Assembly (NCBI GenBank): GCA_947452985.1
Contig: CANGEU010000001.1
Location: 108,881 to 172,880, forward strand
Reading direction: 5' to 3'
Origin: Micrococcales bacterium
GTDB taxonomy: Bacteria > Actinomycetota > Actinomycetes > Actinomycetales > Microbacteriaceae
DNA: 64,000 nucleotides
Position numbers and translations under genes: made by a program. This document shows positions 50,799 to 64,000 of this stretch, piece by piece. The notes under the pieces were generated by a model. That model was not told the DNA's origin. It saw nothing but the letters and a program-made list of their open reading frames with translations, and searched no databases. Each line of letters starts with the position of its first letter. Positions within the stretch are counted from its first letter, which is position 1.

Positions 50799-51275
50799 AT
50801 GGACCTATCGCAGATTGAACTTGTAACCATTGCCGGCAAGAAGACCACCTTCAAAGAGCTCGCGGGTAAGGTGACCATGGTTGTTAACGTAGCCTCAAAG
50901 TGTGGTCTCACCCCTCAGTACGAGGCGCTAGAAGCGCTCTACGAGCGTTACAAGGACGAGGGATTCACCGTGATTGGTCTGCCTTCAAACACGTTTCTGC
51001 AGGAACTTGGTAAGTCCGAAGAAATTGATTCATTCTGCAAACTGAACTTCGGGGTGACGTTTCCGCTCACCGAGAAAGTCCACGTTAACGGACCTCGCAG
51101 ACACAAACTTTACAAAGAACTTGTGAAAACCAAGGACGACGCGGGGCTGGCTGGGCCGGTTATGTGGAACTTTGAGAAGTTCCTAATTTTGCCGAACGGT
51201 GAAGTTAAGCGTTTTCGCCCAACCACTAAGCCAGATGACCCTCGAATCACCGGTCTAATTGACGTCAATCTCTAG
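50799..51275 (+). CDS. glutathione peroxidase-family protein
   Basis: MVVNVASKCGLTPQYEALEALYERYKDEGFTVIGLPSNTF, VMWNFEKFLI; Cys in place of Sec. Confidence 0.93.
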   Translation: MDLSQIELVTIAGKKTTFKELAGKVTMVVNVASKCGLTPQYEALEALYERYKDEGFTVIGLPSNTFLQELGKSEEIDSFCKLNFGVTFPLTEKVHVNGPRRHKLYKELVKTKDDAGLAGPVMWNFEKFLILPNGEVKRFRPTTKPDDPRITGLIDVNL

Positions 51276-51302
51276 GTAATTCTCGAAGGCTAGACTTCGA
51301 AT

Positions 51303-55603
<4,301 letters not shown>

Positions 55604-55641
55604 TCAAGCCTAATGCCCCCGCAGGTTCTACTATTAGATAC

Positions 55642-57138
55642 ATGGTTTCCCGAGCGAGTGTAAGGCTACTTGCGGTTACTCTAACCTCGAGCCTGACCCT
55701 CTTTGGTCCAGCAGTTTCAGCGGAAGCCGACACTTGCGAAGCGACCAAACCGTTGACGAACGCGACACTGACGACCAACGAGCTACCAAATGGCGGCATC
55801 CTTTCGCGATACCAATTTGCACCAGGCACGGCAAACTCTTCTGGGTATGCCGGTCGGTTAACGGTCGCTAAAGGCAATCTAAATTTCTACGCCGTTACGC
55901 CAACTCACTCAGCTTTCCACGCGGTAGCTTCCCATGAAAGCCTCGCCGCCAGCGTTGGTGCCGTTGCCCACGTCAATAGTGATTTCTTCGACTTCAACAG
56001 TCTGATGCCGTATTCGGCAATTGGCACCAACGGCCGGCTTGATTACTCGCCGCAGGGATCGAACCAAGTAGTTGGAGTTCGGTTAGTCTCAGCCTCGAGT
56101 AAAACTGGCATTCGCGGTAAAACCTATCTGCGGCATGGTTCCAAGAAGGCTTACGTTTCCGGATTGAATCTTCAGACAATTCCTACTAACGGCATCACGG
56201 CTTTCAATTCCAGTTACTTCAAACCTCAGCTTCCAGTCGGAAGTTATTCGGTGCTCGTAGTTGGCGGCAAAGTGAAGCTTAAGTTTGCAAGCGGGTCGAC
56301 CATCAGGCCCACTTCAGGTTATCTTTTCAGCGCTAGGGGATCAGGTGCAGCCGCTCTAAAAGCGTTGGCCGTTGGAAATGCAGTTACCTACAAGCTGCCA
56401 TCGGCCAAGATTCCTGCGCTCAGCAAAGATCGCGTGACCTCTAACGGTGTTGTGACCAACTCTTCTGGAAAGACCTTGGCGAATATTTCTGCAGTCAATT
56501 TCTACAAGAGTCCATACGATTCAGGCATCGTCTATTTCAACGACGAATACTCCGGAACCAGTCCAGCTGGAAGTGCAACTGTGATGTTAAACGCATCGTC
56601 GGTAGTTACCCGCGTAAGCAACAGTGGTTTTTCCAGCGCTATTGCTTCTGGTTACCAGGTGCTTCAGTTCTATGGCAGCTCAGCAAACCAAGCCTCTGCC
56701 TTTAGTGCCGGCCTGAAAGTAACTGTGAGGAGAACTTTCACAGCTACGTCCAAGGCAACCTACCAAACTGTCTTCGGAACTGGTCACACCATCTTGAGCA
56801 ATGGAGTTCTAACGGCCTCGTGCGTCGGCAACTCCGATACCATTCGTCCACGAACGGCATTCGCTTGGGATAGCTTCGGAAACGTTTATCTGGCTACCAC
56901 AACCATGGGTCGAGATTGGGCCGATGGCGGCGCTGGTGGCTATCGGGTTGGCGGGTCAACCGTGCACCAAATTGCCGACTGGCTGAAAACTTTAGGTGCA
57001 ACCTACGCAGTATCTCTCGATGGTGGTGGATCCACGACCATGGTTGCCATACTCTCCGGCAGTTACCACCGCGTGGACCTGCCAGACGGCGTTTGGACCC
57101 GCTGGATTCCAGCCGGATTGGCCATCACTAACCGCTAA
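55642..57138 (+). CDS. secreted phosphodiester glycosidase (NAGPA domain) protein
   Basis: HVNSDFFDFNSLMPYSAIGTNG, RPRTAFAWDSFGNVYLATT, VSLDGGGSTTMVA. Confidence 0.87.
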   Translation: MVSRASVRLLAVTLTSSLTLFGPAVSAEADTCEATKPLTNATLTTNELPNGGILSRYQFAPGTANSSGYAGRLTVAKGNLNFYAVTPTHSAFHAVASHESLAASVGAVAHVNSDFFDFNSLMPYSAIGTNGRLDYSPQGSNQVVGVRLVSASSKTGIRGKTYLRHGSKKAYVSGLNLQTIPTNGITAFNSSYFKPQLPVGSYSVLVVGGKVKLKFASGSTIRPTSGYLFSARGSGAAALKALAVGNAVTYKLPSAKIPALSKDRVTSNGVVTNSSGKTLANISAVNFYKSPYDSGIVYFNDEYSGTSPAGSATVMLNASSVVTRVSNSGFSSAIASGYQVLQFYGSSANQASAFSAGLKVTVRRTFTATSKATYQTVFGTGHTILSNGVLTASCVGNSDTIRPRTAFAWDSFGNVYLATTTMGRDWADGGAGGYRVGGSTVHQIADWLKTLGATYAVSLDGGGSTTMVAILSGSYHRVDLPDGVWTRWIPAGLAITNR

Positions 57139-57178
57139 CTTGCAGGGTTCTTTCAGGTTCGGCAAGTAAAATTGCGGC

Positions 57179-58774
57179 ATGAACAAGACTTTGCGTGCGC
57201 TCATCGCGGGATCCGTCGCAGCAGGTTTACTCTTCACGGCAGCCTGTGCCAAAGTTCCAGATTCCAATTCATCGGTAAAAGAAGTTCCGCTACCAACCGA
57301 AATTGACGAAATCGATTCGAGCAAGTTAGTACCAACCGACGCCAACCACAACTGTCGCAAGGCTCCTTCCATCACCACTGCCGAAAAGGCATCTGAGACG
57401 CCAATGCTTGGCGGTGGCGTTTACGGTTACTACGACTGGGCGCCGGGTAAAACCAATGGCGGCCAGATCTGGAAAACGCGTCTGGCCTACTCAAAATCAA
57501 GCCTCTCCCAAATGAGAATTGCCCCGACCTTCACTCAAATCGGTAACGTCGGAAAGCAAATAAAGTTAGCCGAAAAACTAGGCTCCGAGGCCTACATTAA
57601 CGGCGACTTCTTCCACCTCCGCGGAACCAACTTGCTCTACAGCGCCATGGTTGAAGAGCGCGAATTGGTTTATGCGCCGGCCAAGCAAACCGAGATTATT
57701 GGTGTGGTCGAGGAGCCTGCCAACGAGCACACGGGTCTGCAGGGTAAGTCATACATCAAAACTTCCAATGGACGCATCGCTACCCAGGGTGTGAATCTGG
57801 TTTACCTAGCTAATGGCTCAATTGGTGCTTACAACAGCCTGAAGACCACTGTCGGACTACCGAAAATCGAGTACTTGGTTGAGGTAGTGGATGGTGTGGT
57901 CACTACCAGTGCCGGAGCAACCGATTTCAAGGCGCCGAGCGATCCCAACACAATCTTGTTCGTGGGTTCTGGTGAAGCCGTATTGAAGCTTCAGGCCTTG
58001 AAAAAAGGTGACCGAGTTAGTTTCGTCGCTCCCAAGAACGCCAAGACCACCCGATTCTTAAGAACCGGTTTGCAGGCTAATGGAACCGTGAAACTGTCTG
58101 GCGGTAAAACCATTCAGATTCGTGCCGTGAACGATAAGACCGCCAAAATTCGTGCTGGCGCGGTGCTATTCAATAGCAAGCTTTACCCAACCACTTCCAA
58201 ACTTGCTGCTTCGGTTGTGGCAAACCTTGCTGGAGTGATTACCGCAATCTACCCGAATGGAAAATCGGTAAATGTTGCTAGCGACGAGCTTGTTTTGCAG
58301 GTTGGAATCGAGTCAGCCGACCTAGTTCGGCGCCTCAAGGTTGGCGATAAGCTCACAATCAAAAACACCTACGAAATCAAAAAAGAGTTGCCGCTCTACG
58401 CAGCCTTCGGCGACCGCGAAAACACCATGATCAATGGCGTTATTGTTGCCGACTGCACGCCTGGTCACGAAGATATTCGTCCGCGCACCGCAATTGGCTG
58501 GAACGAAAACGGTGATGTTTGGTTTGTGACCACAACCATGGGTGTTCGAAACTCGGCCGACGTCTTCAACCGTTTCCGACTAGGTGGTTCCTCGGTACAT
58601 CAGCTGACTGCTTGGCTAAAAGAGCTCGGTGCAACGCAGGCAATTGCAGTTGACGGTGGCGGTTCTACCACCATGTATGTGAAGCATCCAACCGACGGCT
58701 ACATGCGTCTAGATCTGCCGGCTACCGAGTGGGTTCGCAGTGTGCCGCAAGGCATCACAATGATTTCGCGCTAA
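57179..58774 (+). CDS. NAGPA-domain lipoprotein, tandem paralogue
   Basis: Lipobox-like LLFTAACAK; YINGDFFHLRGTNLLYSAMVEE, RPRTAIGWNENGDVWFVTT, IAVDGGGSTTMYV. Confidence 0.87.
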   Translation: MNKTLRALIAGSVAAGLLFTAACAKVPDSNSSVKEVPLPTEIDEIDSSKLVPTDANHNCRKAPSITTAEKASETPMLGGGVYGYYDWAPGKTNGGQIWKTRLAYSKSSLSQMRIAPTFTQIGNVGKQIKLAEKLGSEAYINGDFFHLRGTNLLYSAMVEERELVYAPAKQTEIIGVVEEPANEHTGLQGKSYIKTSNGRIATQGVNLVYLANGSIGAYNSLKTTVGLPKIEYLVEVVDGVVTTSAGATDFKAPSDPNTILFVGSGEAVLKLQALKKGDRVSFVAPKNAKTTRFLRTGLQANGTVKLSGGKTIQIRAVNDKTAKIRAGAVLFNSKLYPTTSKLAASVVANLAGVITAIYPNGKSVNVASDELVLQVGIESADLVRRLKVGDKLTIKNTYEIKKELPLYAAFGDRENTMINGVIVADCTPGHEDIRPRTAIGWNENGDVWFVTTTMGVRNSADVFNRFRLGGSSVHQLTAWLKELGATQAIAVDGGGSTTMYVKHPTDGYMRLDLPATEWVRSVPQGITMISR

Positions 58775-59769
58775 CCCAGTCCGTTAACTGCCAGCGGTTC
58801 GATTGCTGCAAGTTCTTCCGCAGTGAACGGCTTAGCGCCAGCCGCTTTTAGGTTTCCCTCAAGCTGCGCTATAGAACTTGCCCCAATCAAAGTCGAAGAC
58901 ACAATTCCATGACGAAGGGTCCAGGTTAGAGCCATTTGCGCCAAGGTCTGGCCGCGGGAAATAGCAATTTCATTCAGTGCCAGAGCGGTCTCAAGATATT
59001 GTTCGCTCACCTGGTTCTTGTGCAGGAAGACTTCCTTCGACGCTCGGGAACCAGCTGGAACGCCCTTGAAATAGCGGTCGGTCAGAAGCCCCTGAGCCAG
59101 TGGGCTAAACACGATTGCACCAACATTGATTCGCTCCAGCTCGGTGAAGAGCCCGTTTTCAGGGGTGCGATCAAACATCGAATAGCGTGGCTGGTGAATC
59201 GTAAGTGGCACACCTAGGTCGTCCAAGATTGCCTTGGCTCGGGCAGTATCAGTAGGTGAGTAGCTTGAGATCCCAACATACAGAGCCTTGCCATCGTGAA
59301 CCGCTTTGGCAAGCGCACCCATGGTTTCCTCGAGTGGGGTATTTGGGTCAAATCGGTGGGAGTAGAAAATGTCAACGTAATCAAGTCCCATTCGGGAAAG
59401 GCTCTGATCAAGCGAAGCGGTTAGGTACTTGCGTGAACCCCATTCCCCGAAAGGGCCAGGCCACATCTGGTAACCAGCTTTAGTTGAGATCACAAGTTCG
59501 TCGCGGTATTTAGAAAGCCCGTCTCGCAGGTGCTGCCCAAAGTTCTCTTCGGCGCTACCAGGAATCGGTCCGTAATTATTGGCGAGGTCAAAGTGAAAAA
59601 CACCAAGATCGAACGCTCGGTGCAAAATCGCTTTCTGGTTGGCGAAGTCGTCGACCGAACCAAAGTTGTGCCAAAGTCCAAGTGAAACGTCCGGAAGAAT
59701 CAGTCCGCTGTTTCCAACTCGGCGAGTTTTGGTGTGTTCATAACGGTCATCTGCGGCAACGTAGGTCAT
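58771..59769 (-). CDS. aldo/keto reductase (YghZ-like)
   Basis: 332 aa; FHFDLANNYGPIPGSAEENFGQHL, VISTKAGYQMWPGPFGEWGSRKYL, YVDIFYSHRFDPNTPLEETMGAL. Confidence 0.92.
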   Translation of the reverse strand: MTYVAADDRYEHTKTRRVGNSGLILPDVSLGLWHNFGSVDDFANQKAILHRAFDLGVFHFDLANNYGPIPGSAEENFGQHLRDGLSKYRDELVISTKAGYQMWPGPFGEWGSRKYLTASLDQSLSRMGLDYVDIFYSHRFDPNTPLEETMGALAKAVHDGKALYVGISSYSPTDTARAKAILDDLGVPLTIHQPRYSMFDRTPENGLFTELERINVGAIVFSPLAQGLLTDRYFKGVPAGSRASKEVFLHKNQVSEQYLETALALNEIAISRGQTLAQMALTWTLRHGIVSSTLIGASSIAQLEGNLKAAGAKPFTAEELAAIEPLAVNGLG

Positions 59770-59791
59770 GGTCTCACTTTAGAGTAGAGAC

Positions 59792-60313
59792 ATGAAGAGT
59801 TTTGTTTTGGCCGGTGGCTGTTTCTGGTGTCTAGATAGCGCGTTTATGCAGTTCAAAGGTGTCTCCGACGTTCTCTGTGGTTACATGGGTGGCGATGTCG
59901 CCAACCCAAGCTATGAAGCGGTCTGTACTGGAACCACTAACCATGCCGAGGTTGCCGAAGTCTTTTTCAACGAGGACGAAATCGCAGCCGACACAATCCT
60001 GGACATTTTCTTCACGCTTCACGACCCTCGCCAGTTGAACCGACAAGGTAACGACATCGGCACCCAGTATCGTTCAGAACTCTTCTACCGTTCCGAGGGG
60101 GAGAAGGCTCAGTTTGAGGCTGCCCTCGAGCGCGCCAAAGACCTTTGGGATGGTGAACTGGTTACTGCAATTACCCCTGCCAGTACCTTCTGGGACGCCG
60201 AGGAATATCACCAAGACTTCTTTGCCAAAAACCCAAACCAGGGCTACTGCAACGCAGTTGTAGCACCAAAAATGGCTAAGGTTCGCAAAGCCTTTATGGC
60301 GTTCGCTAAGTAG
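59792..60313 (+). CDS. msrA: peptide methionine sulfoxide reductase A
   Basis: AGGCFWCLDSAFMQFKGVSDVLCGYMGG, DPRQLNRQGNDIGTQYRSELFY. Confidence 0.95.
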   Translation: MKSFVLAGGCFWCLDSAFMQFKGVSDVLCGYMGGDVANPSYEAVCTGTTNHAEVAEVFFNEDEIAADTILDIFFTLHDPRQLNRQGNDIGTQYRSELFYRSEGEKAQFEAALERAKDLWDGELVTAITPASTFWDAEEYHQDFFAKNPNQGYCNAVVAPKMAKVRKAFMAFAK

Positions 60314-60407
60314 TTTTCCACAGATTTAAACTCGCTCGTTTTGAGCGCCATTTCTCGCACAAAATTTCTTTCAGGTAAAGCGCACCGCTTTCCAATGGAA
60401 GGAAGAA

Positions 60408-60854
60408 ATGTCAGAACTTGTAACTGTGGCAGGGCTTGTTGCCACCACTCCAAGACACCTGGTAACCCAGGATGGTCTACCAATCACCTCGTTTCGAATG
60501 GCGGCTTCTCACCGCAAGTTCGACCGAGCGCTCAACAAGTGGATCGACGGCGAGACAAATTGGTTCACGGTAACTTGCTTTCGCCAACTAGCGATAAACG
60601 CTGCGGGTTCCATCAGCAAAGGTGAGCGCATCCTGGTAACTGGAAAGCTTCGCGTTCGCGACTGGGACAACGGCGAGCGCGCCGGAACCTCGGTAGAAAT
60701 TGAAGCCGATTCTCTCGGTCACGACCTTTGTTGGGGTAACTCGGCATTCACCAGAACCGTTTTGGTTCGAGAAGCCGCCGATCTTCCAGAGCCATCGGAG
60801 GCTGACAGTCCAGAAACCGAAGAAACGGAAGAAAAAGAGCTAACGCTCGCCTAA
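60408..60854 (+). CDS. ssb: single-stranded DNA-binding protein
   Basis: VTVAGLVATTPRHL, FRMAASHRKFDRALNKWIDGETNWFTVTCFRQLAINAAGSISKGERILVTGKLRVRDW. Confidence 0.88.
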   Translation: MSELVTVAGLVATTPRHLVTQDGLPITSFRMAASHRKFDRALNKWIDGETNWFTVTCFRQLAINAAGSISKGERILVTGKLRVRDWDNGERAGTSVEIEADSLGHDLCWGNSAFTRTVLVREAADLPEPSEADSPETEETEEKELTLA

Positions 60855-60859
60855 AAACT

Positions 60860-60892
60860 CCAGGCGCGCCTGCCCCCTCAAGTTGCGCCTGG
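60860..60892. terminator. hairpin after ssb, terminator-like without T tract
   Basis: CCAGGCGC...GCGCCTGG, 8-bp perfect arms. Confidence 0.35.
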
Positions 60893-60965
60893 TCCTTGCC
60901 CTCTGTCGATTGACTCGCAGGATAAACTTATCCAAAGCAAACAACTATCGGCAGAGGGCACTTTC

Positions 60966-62648
60966 ATGGCTGAATTTATTTACCAGATGATCAAAGCGCG
61001 TAAGGCGCACGGCGACAAGGTCATCTTGGACGACGTAACCCTTGCGTTCCTGCCAGGCGCCAAGATTGGTGTGGTTGGCCCTAACGGTGCCGGTAAGTCC
61101 ACAGTCCTAAAGATTATGGCCGGTCTAGACCAACCAAGTAACGGTGAAGCTCGCCTAAGCCCTGAATACACCGTGGGCATGTTGATGCAGGAACCTCCTC
61201 TCGATGAGACCCTCACCGTTCTCGGCAACGTTGAACTTGCTGTCAAAGAGACCAAAGACAAGCTGAACCGCTTCAACGAAATTTCGGCTGCCATGGCCGA
61301 GCCGGACGCCGACTTCGACACCCTCCTTGAAGAGATGGGCAAGCTTCAGGAACAGATTGACCACCTAGACGGCTGGGACCTAGACAACCAGCTCGAGCAG
61401 GCTATGGACGCCCTTCGTTGCCCACCGGGCGACACCGCAGTTACCCACCTTTCCGGTGGTGAGCGTCGCCGTGTGGCTCTATGTAAGTTGCTGCTCGAGA
61501 AGCCTGACCTCTTGCTCCTAGACGAACCTACTAACCACCTAGACGCCGAATCGGTACTTTGGCTCGAGCAGCACCTCGCCAAGTATCCAGGCGCCGTTCT
61601 AGCCGTAACCCACGACCGTTACTTCCTAGACAACGTTGCCGAATGGATTCTCGAGCTCGACCGCGGTCGCGCCTATCCATACGAGGGTAACTACTCGACT
61701 TACCTTGAAAAGAAGCGTGAGCGCCTAGAAGTTGCCGGCAAGAAAGACGCCAAGCTTGCTAAGCGCCTATCCGATGAGCTTGACTGGGTTCGATCATCAC
61801 CAAAGGCCCGTCAGACCAAGTCGAAGGCCCGTTTGGCCCGATACGAAGAGATGGCAGCCGAAGCCGATCGCACCAGAAAACTCGACTTCGAAGAAATTCA
61901 GATTCCACCAGGCCCTCGCCTTGGAAACGTTGTTATCGAAGCCAAGAACCTCAAGAAGGGCTTCGACGGCCGTTCGCTAATCGATGGCCTAACCTTCTCG
62001 CTTCCTCGTAACGGCATCGTCGGCGTTATCGGCCCGAACGGTGTTGGTAAGTCGACCCTATTCAAGACCATCGTTGGCTTGGAAAAGGCTGATGGCGGAG
62101 AATTGAAGATTGGTGAAACCGTAAAGATTTCCTACGTCGACCAGGGTCGTGGTGGCATTGACCCAAACAAGTCGCTTTGGGAAGTTGTCTCGGACGGCCT
62201 GGACTACATGCAGGTTGGAAACGTTGAAATGCCTTCGCGCGCCTATGTGGCAGCCTTCGGTTTCAAGGGACCAGACCAGCAGAAGCCTGCCGGAATCCTC
62301 TCCGGTGGTGAGCGAAACCGTCTGAACCTAGCGCTAACCCTCAAGGAAGGTGGAAACGTACTTCTACTCGACGAACCTACTAACGACCTTGACGTTGAAA
62401 CCCTTGGAAGCCTCGAGAACGCGCTTCTCGAGTTCCCTGGTTGTGCTGTGGTCATCACACACGACCGTTGGTTCCTAGACCGCGTAGCAACCCACATCTT
62501 GGCTTACGAAGGCAACGACGACAAACCAGATTCTTGGTACTGGTTCGAAGGTAACTTCGAGTCTTATGAAGAGAACAAGATTGAGCGACTAGGCGCGGAA
62601 GCTGCTAAGCCTCACCGCTCCACCTACCGTCGCCTAACTCGCGACTAA
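60966..62648 (+). CDS. ettA: energy-dependent translational throttle protein (ABC-F)
   Basis: 560 aa, two ABC domains; GPNGAGKSTVLKIMAGLD, HLSGGERRRVALCKLLLEKPDLLLLDEPTNHLDAESV, GPNGVGKSTLFKTIVG. Confidence 0.96.
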   Translation: MAEFIYQMIKARKAHGDKVILDDVTLAFLPGAKIGVVGPNGAGKSTVLKIMAGLDQPSNGEARLSPEYTVGMLMQEPPLDETLTVLGNVELAVKETKDKLNRFNEISAAMAEPDADFDTLLEEMGKLQEQIDHLDGWDLDNQLEQAMDALRCPPGDTAVTHLSGGERRRVALCKLLLEKPDLLLLDEPTNHLDAESVLWLEQHLAKYPGAVLAVTHDRYFLDNVAEWILELDRGRAYPYEGNYSTYLEKKRERLEVAGKKDAKLAKRLSDELDWVRSSPKARQTKSKARLARYEEMAAEADRTRKLDFEEIQIPPGPRLGNVVIEAKNLKKGFDGRSLIDGLTFSLPRNGIVGVIGPNGVGKSTLFKTIVGLEKADGGELKIGETVKISYVDQGRGGIDPNKSLWEVVSDGLDYMQVGNVEMPSRAYVAAFGFKGPDQQKPAGILSGGERNRLNLALTLKEGGNVLLLDEPTNDLDVETLGSLENALLEFPGCAVVITHDRWFLDRVATHILAYEGNDDKPDSWYWFEGNFESYEENKIERLGAEAAKPHRSTYRRLTRD

Positions 62649-63541
62649 CGAACCTCGGGAACTCGAACCATTCCCTCTTGAGCAACGGTTGCCAATAACA
62701 ACCCATCCTGAGAGAAGATTCGTCCCAGTGAGAGTCCTCGACCGCCCTGAGCGCTCGGGGACTCTTGCACATAAAGCATCCATTCGTCCACGCGAGCCGG
62801 CCTATGGAACCACATCGCATGATCCAAAGACGCACTCTTCAAACCTTCGTGAGTCCAGGAAATTCCGTGGCGACGGAAGATCGGCTCAAGGATCGTGTAA
62901 TCCGAAACATAGGCCAAAGCAGCAGTGTGCAGTTCTTGGTCGTATGGCAAAGTCCCCAAAGCCTTAATCCAAACCGCCTGGTGTGCCACCTGCTCACCCT
63001 TGACCTGAAAGTAAATCGGGTCGGTGACATGACGCATGTCAAACGGCCGAGCATTCGCCCAGTATTGAGCAACCGGGTGATCGATGTCGCCCAACAAGTC
63101 CTTGGCAGATGGCAAGGTCTCCGGGGAAGGAATGCCGGCAGGGAAGGCATCTTGGTGCGAAATGCCAGGATCTTCATCCTGAAATGAAGCAATCATCGAA
63201 AAGATTGGCTCGCCATTCTGATATGCCTGAACCCTACGCGTACTAAACGAACGACCATCACGAAGTCGGTCCACCGAAAAAGTAATTGGCAAACGAATGT
63301 CGCCCGCTCGTAAAAAGTAGCCGTGCAAGGAATGAACCGGACGAATGCCATCGACAGTTCGAGTTGCAGCAACCAAACACTGAGCCAACACCTGACCGCC
63401 GTAAACACGACCATGCGGCATCCACTGACTCGGACCAGTAAAGATGTCCTCACGCGTCTTAGCGCCTCCAGCATCACTCAGATCGAGTGTGCTGATCAGG
63501 TGGGCTAGTGGGTCTGACGGAATCGGAATGTCGATGCTCAT
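62645..63541 (-). CDS. tesB: acyl-CoA thioesterase II
   Basis: 298 aa; FTGPSQWMPHGRVYGGQVLAQCLVAATRTVDGIRPVHSLHGYFLRAGD. Confidence 0.92.
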   Translation of the reverse strand: MSIDIPIPSDPLAHLISTLDLSDAGGAKTREDIFTGPSQWMPHGRVYGGQVLAQCLVAATRTVDGIRPVHSLHGYFLRAGDIRLPITFSVDRLRDGRSFSTRRVQAYQNGEPIFSMIASFQDEDPGISHQDAFPAGIPSPETLPSAKDLLGDIDHPVAQYWANARPFDMRHVTDPIYFQVKGEQVAHQAVWIKALGTLPYDQELHTAALAYVSDYTILEPIFRRHGISWTHEGLKSASLDHAMWFHRPARVDEWMLYVQESPSAQGGRGLSLGRIFSQDGLLLATVAQEGMVRVPEVR

Positions 63542-63560
63542 ATCGCTAGTCTAGGTAAAG

Positions 63561-64000
63561 ATGAAAAACGACTTCACTTTGGCCGATCGCGCCTCAACAA
63601 TTGACCTTCAGGCTTACCTAACTCGCGCTAAGCGATTGGACCCAGCTGGCATGGTTCGTATTCGCGCATTCGGAAAGGTTCTTGCCTGTTACGTTGCCCC
63701 AATCTTCGCCGGCAGCCTTATGGAACAAGGTCCAACCGTCCTCGGCCTTAGAACAAGTGAACTTCTTGAAGATGCCGAAGTAGACATCGTTGCACCGATT
63801 ACAGCCGTTCTGGACCGCCTGGCGGCGCTGGTTGCCAATGACGAGAAATGGAAAGGGAAGTACCTCGTAGTTCTTCCGGATTCGGTTCGTGCTCCATGGT
63901 CTGGCATTCAGCCTCCGAGAAGCGGCTGGGAACTTGTCGGTGAAGTTTCAGAAGAAGTTCTAACCCAGATTGCTAAGGATGGAATCGCCGAGGTTGCCGA
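63561..64000 (+). CDS. conserved actinobacterial-type hypothetical protein, N-terminal part (runs off the right edge)
   Basis: Open frame from ATG 63561: MKNDFTLADRASTIDLQAYLTRAKRLDPAGMVRIRAFGKVLACYVAPIFAGSLMEQGPTVLGLRT... Confidence 0.7.
   Translation, partial: MKNDFTLADRASTIDLQAYLTRAKRLDPAGMVRIRAFGKVLACYVAPIFAGSLMEQGPTVLGLRTSELLEDAEVDIVAPITAVLDRLAALVANDEKWKGKYLVVLPDSVRAPWSGIQPPRSGWELVGEVSEEVLTQIAKDGIAEVA

Overview
64-kb window of a small-genome actinobacterial chromosome (probably Microbacteriaceae; inferred from gene content and order, not from a search). The backbone holds a GlgB-GlgE-GlgX block, cysteine desulfurase-mnmA-ligA, a DivIVA-like coiled-coil gene, gatCAB, tRNA-His, orn, an HAE1-type RND exporter next to a 1615-aa PA14/Ig-repeat/multi-TM surface protein, a class E sortase with its small upstream membrane gene, a CrtI/UbiA/DoxX block, a spermidine/putrescine-type ABC transporter, a lectin-like protein ending in an LANTG sorting signal, agmatine deiminase plus a PLP decarboxylase, a secreted alpha-amylase, argG, two tandem NAGPA-domain genes, msrA, ssb, ettA and tesB. 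The main accessory region is a 10.37-kb integrative element in tRNA-Arg(TCT), bounded by a 45-bp perfect direct repeat (24835-24879 and 35209-35253). It carries a tyrosine integrase, two small HTH proteins, a RepA-like AAA ATPase, a hypothetical gene, an unlisted 48-aa zinc-ribbon ORF, and a 1570-aa single-chain (Type ISP-like) nuclease-helicase-methyltransferase coupled by a TAATG overlap to a GIY-YIG protein with a RAMA/DUF4357-like tail. The element also shows paired arm-type repeats, operator-like inverted repeats, a possible antisense RNA upstream of the rep-like gene, and a locally enriched octamer (GCGAGCGC/GCGCTCGC). All family names come from reading motifs in the translations; no database search was run.
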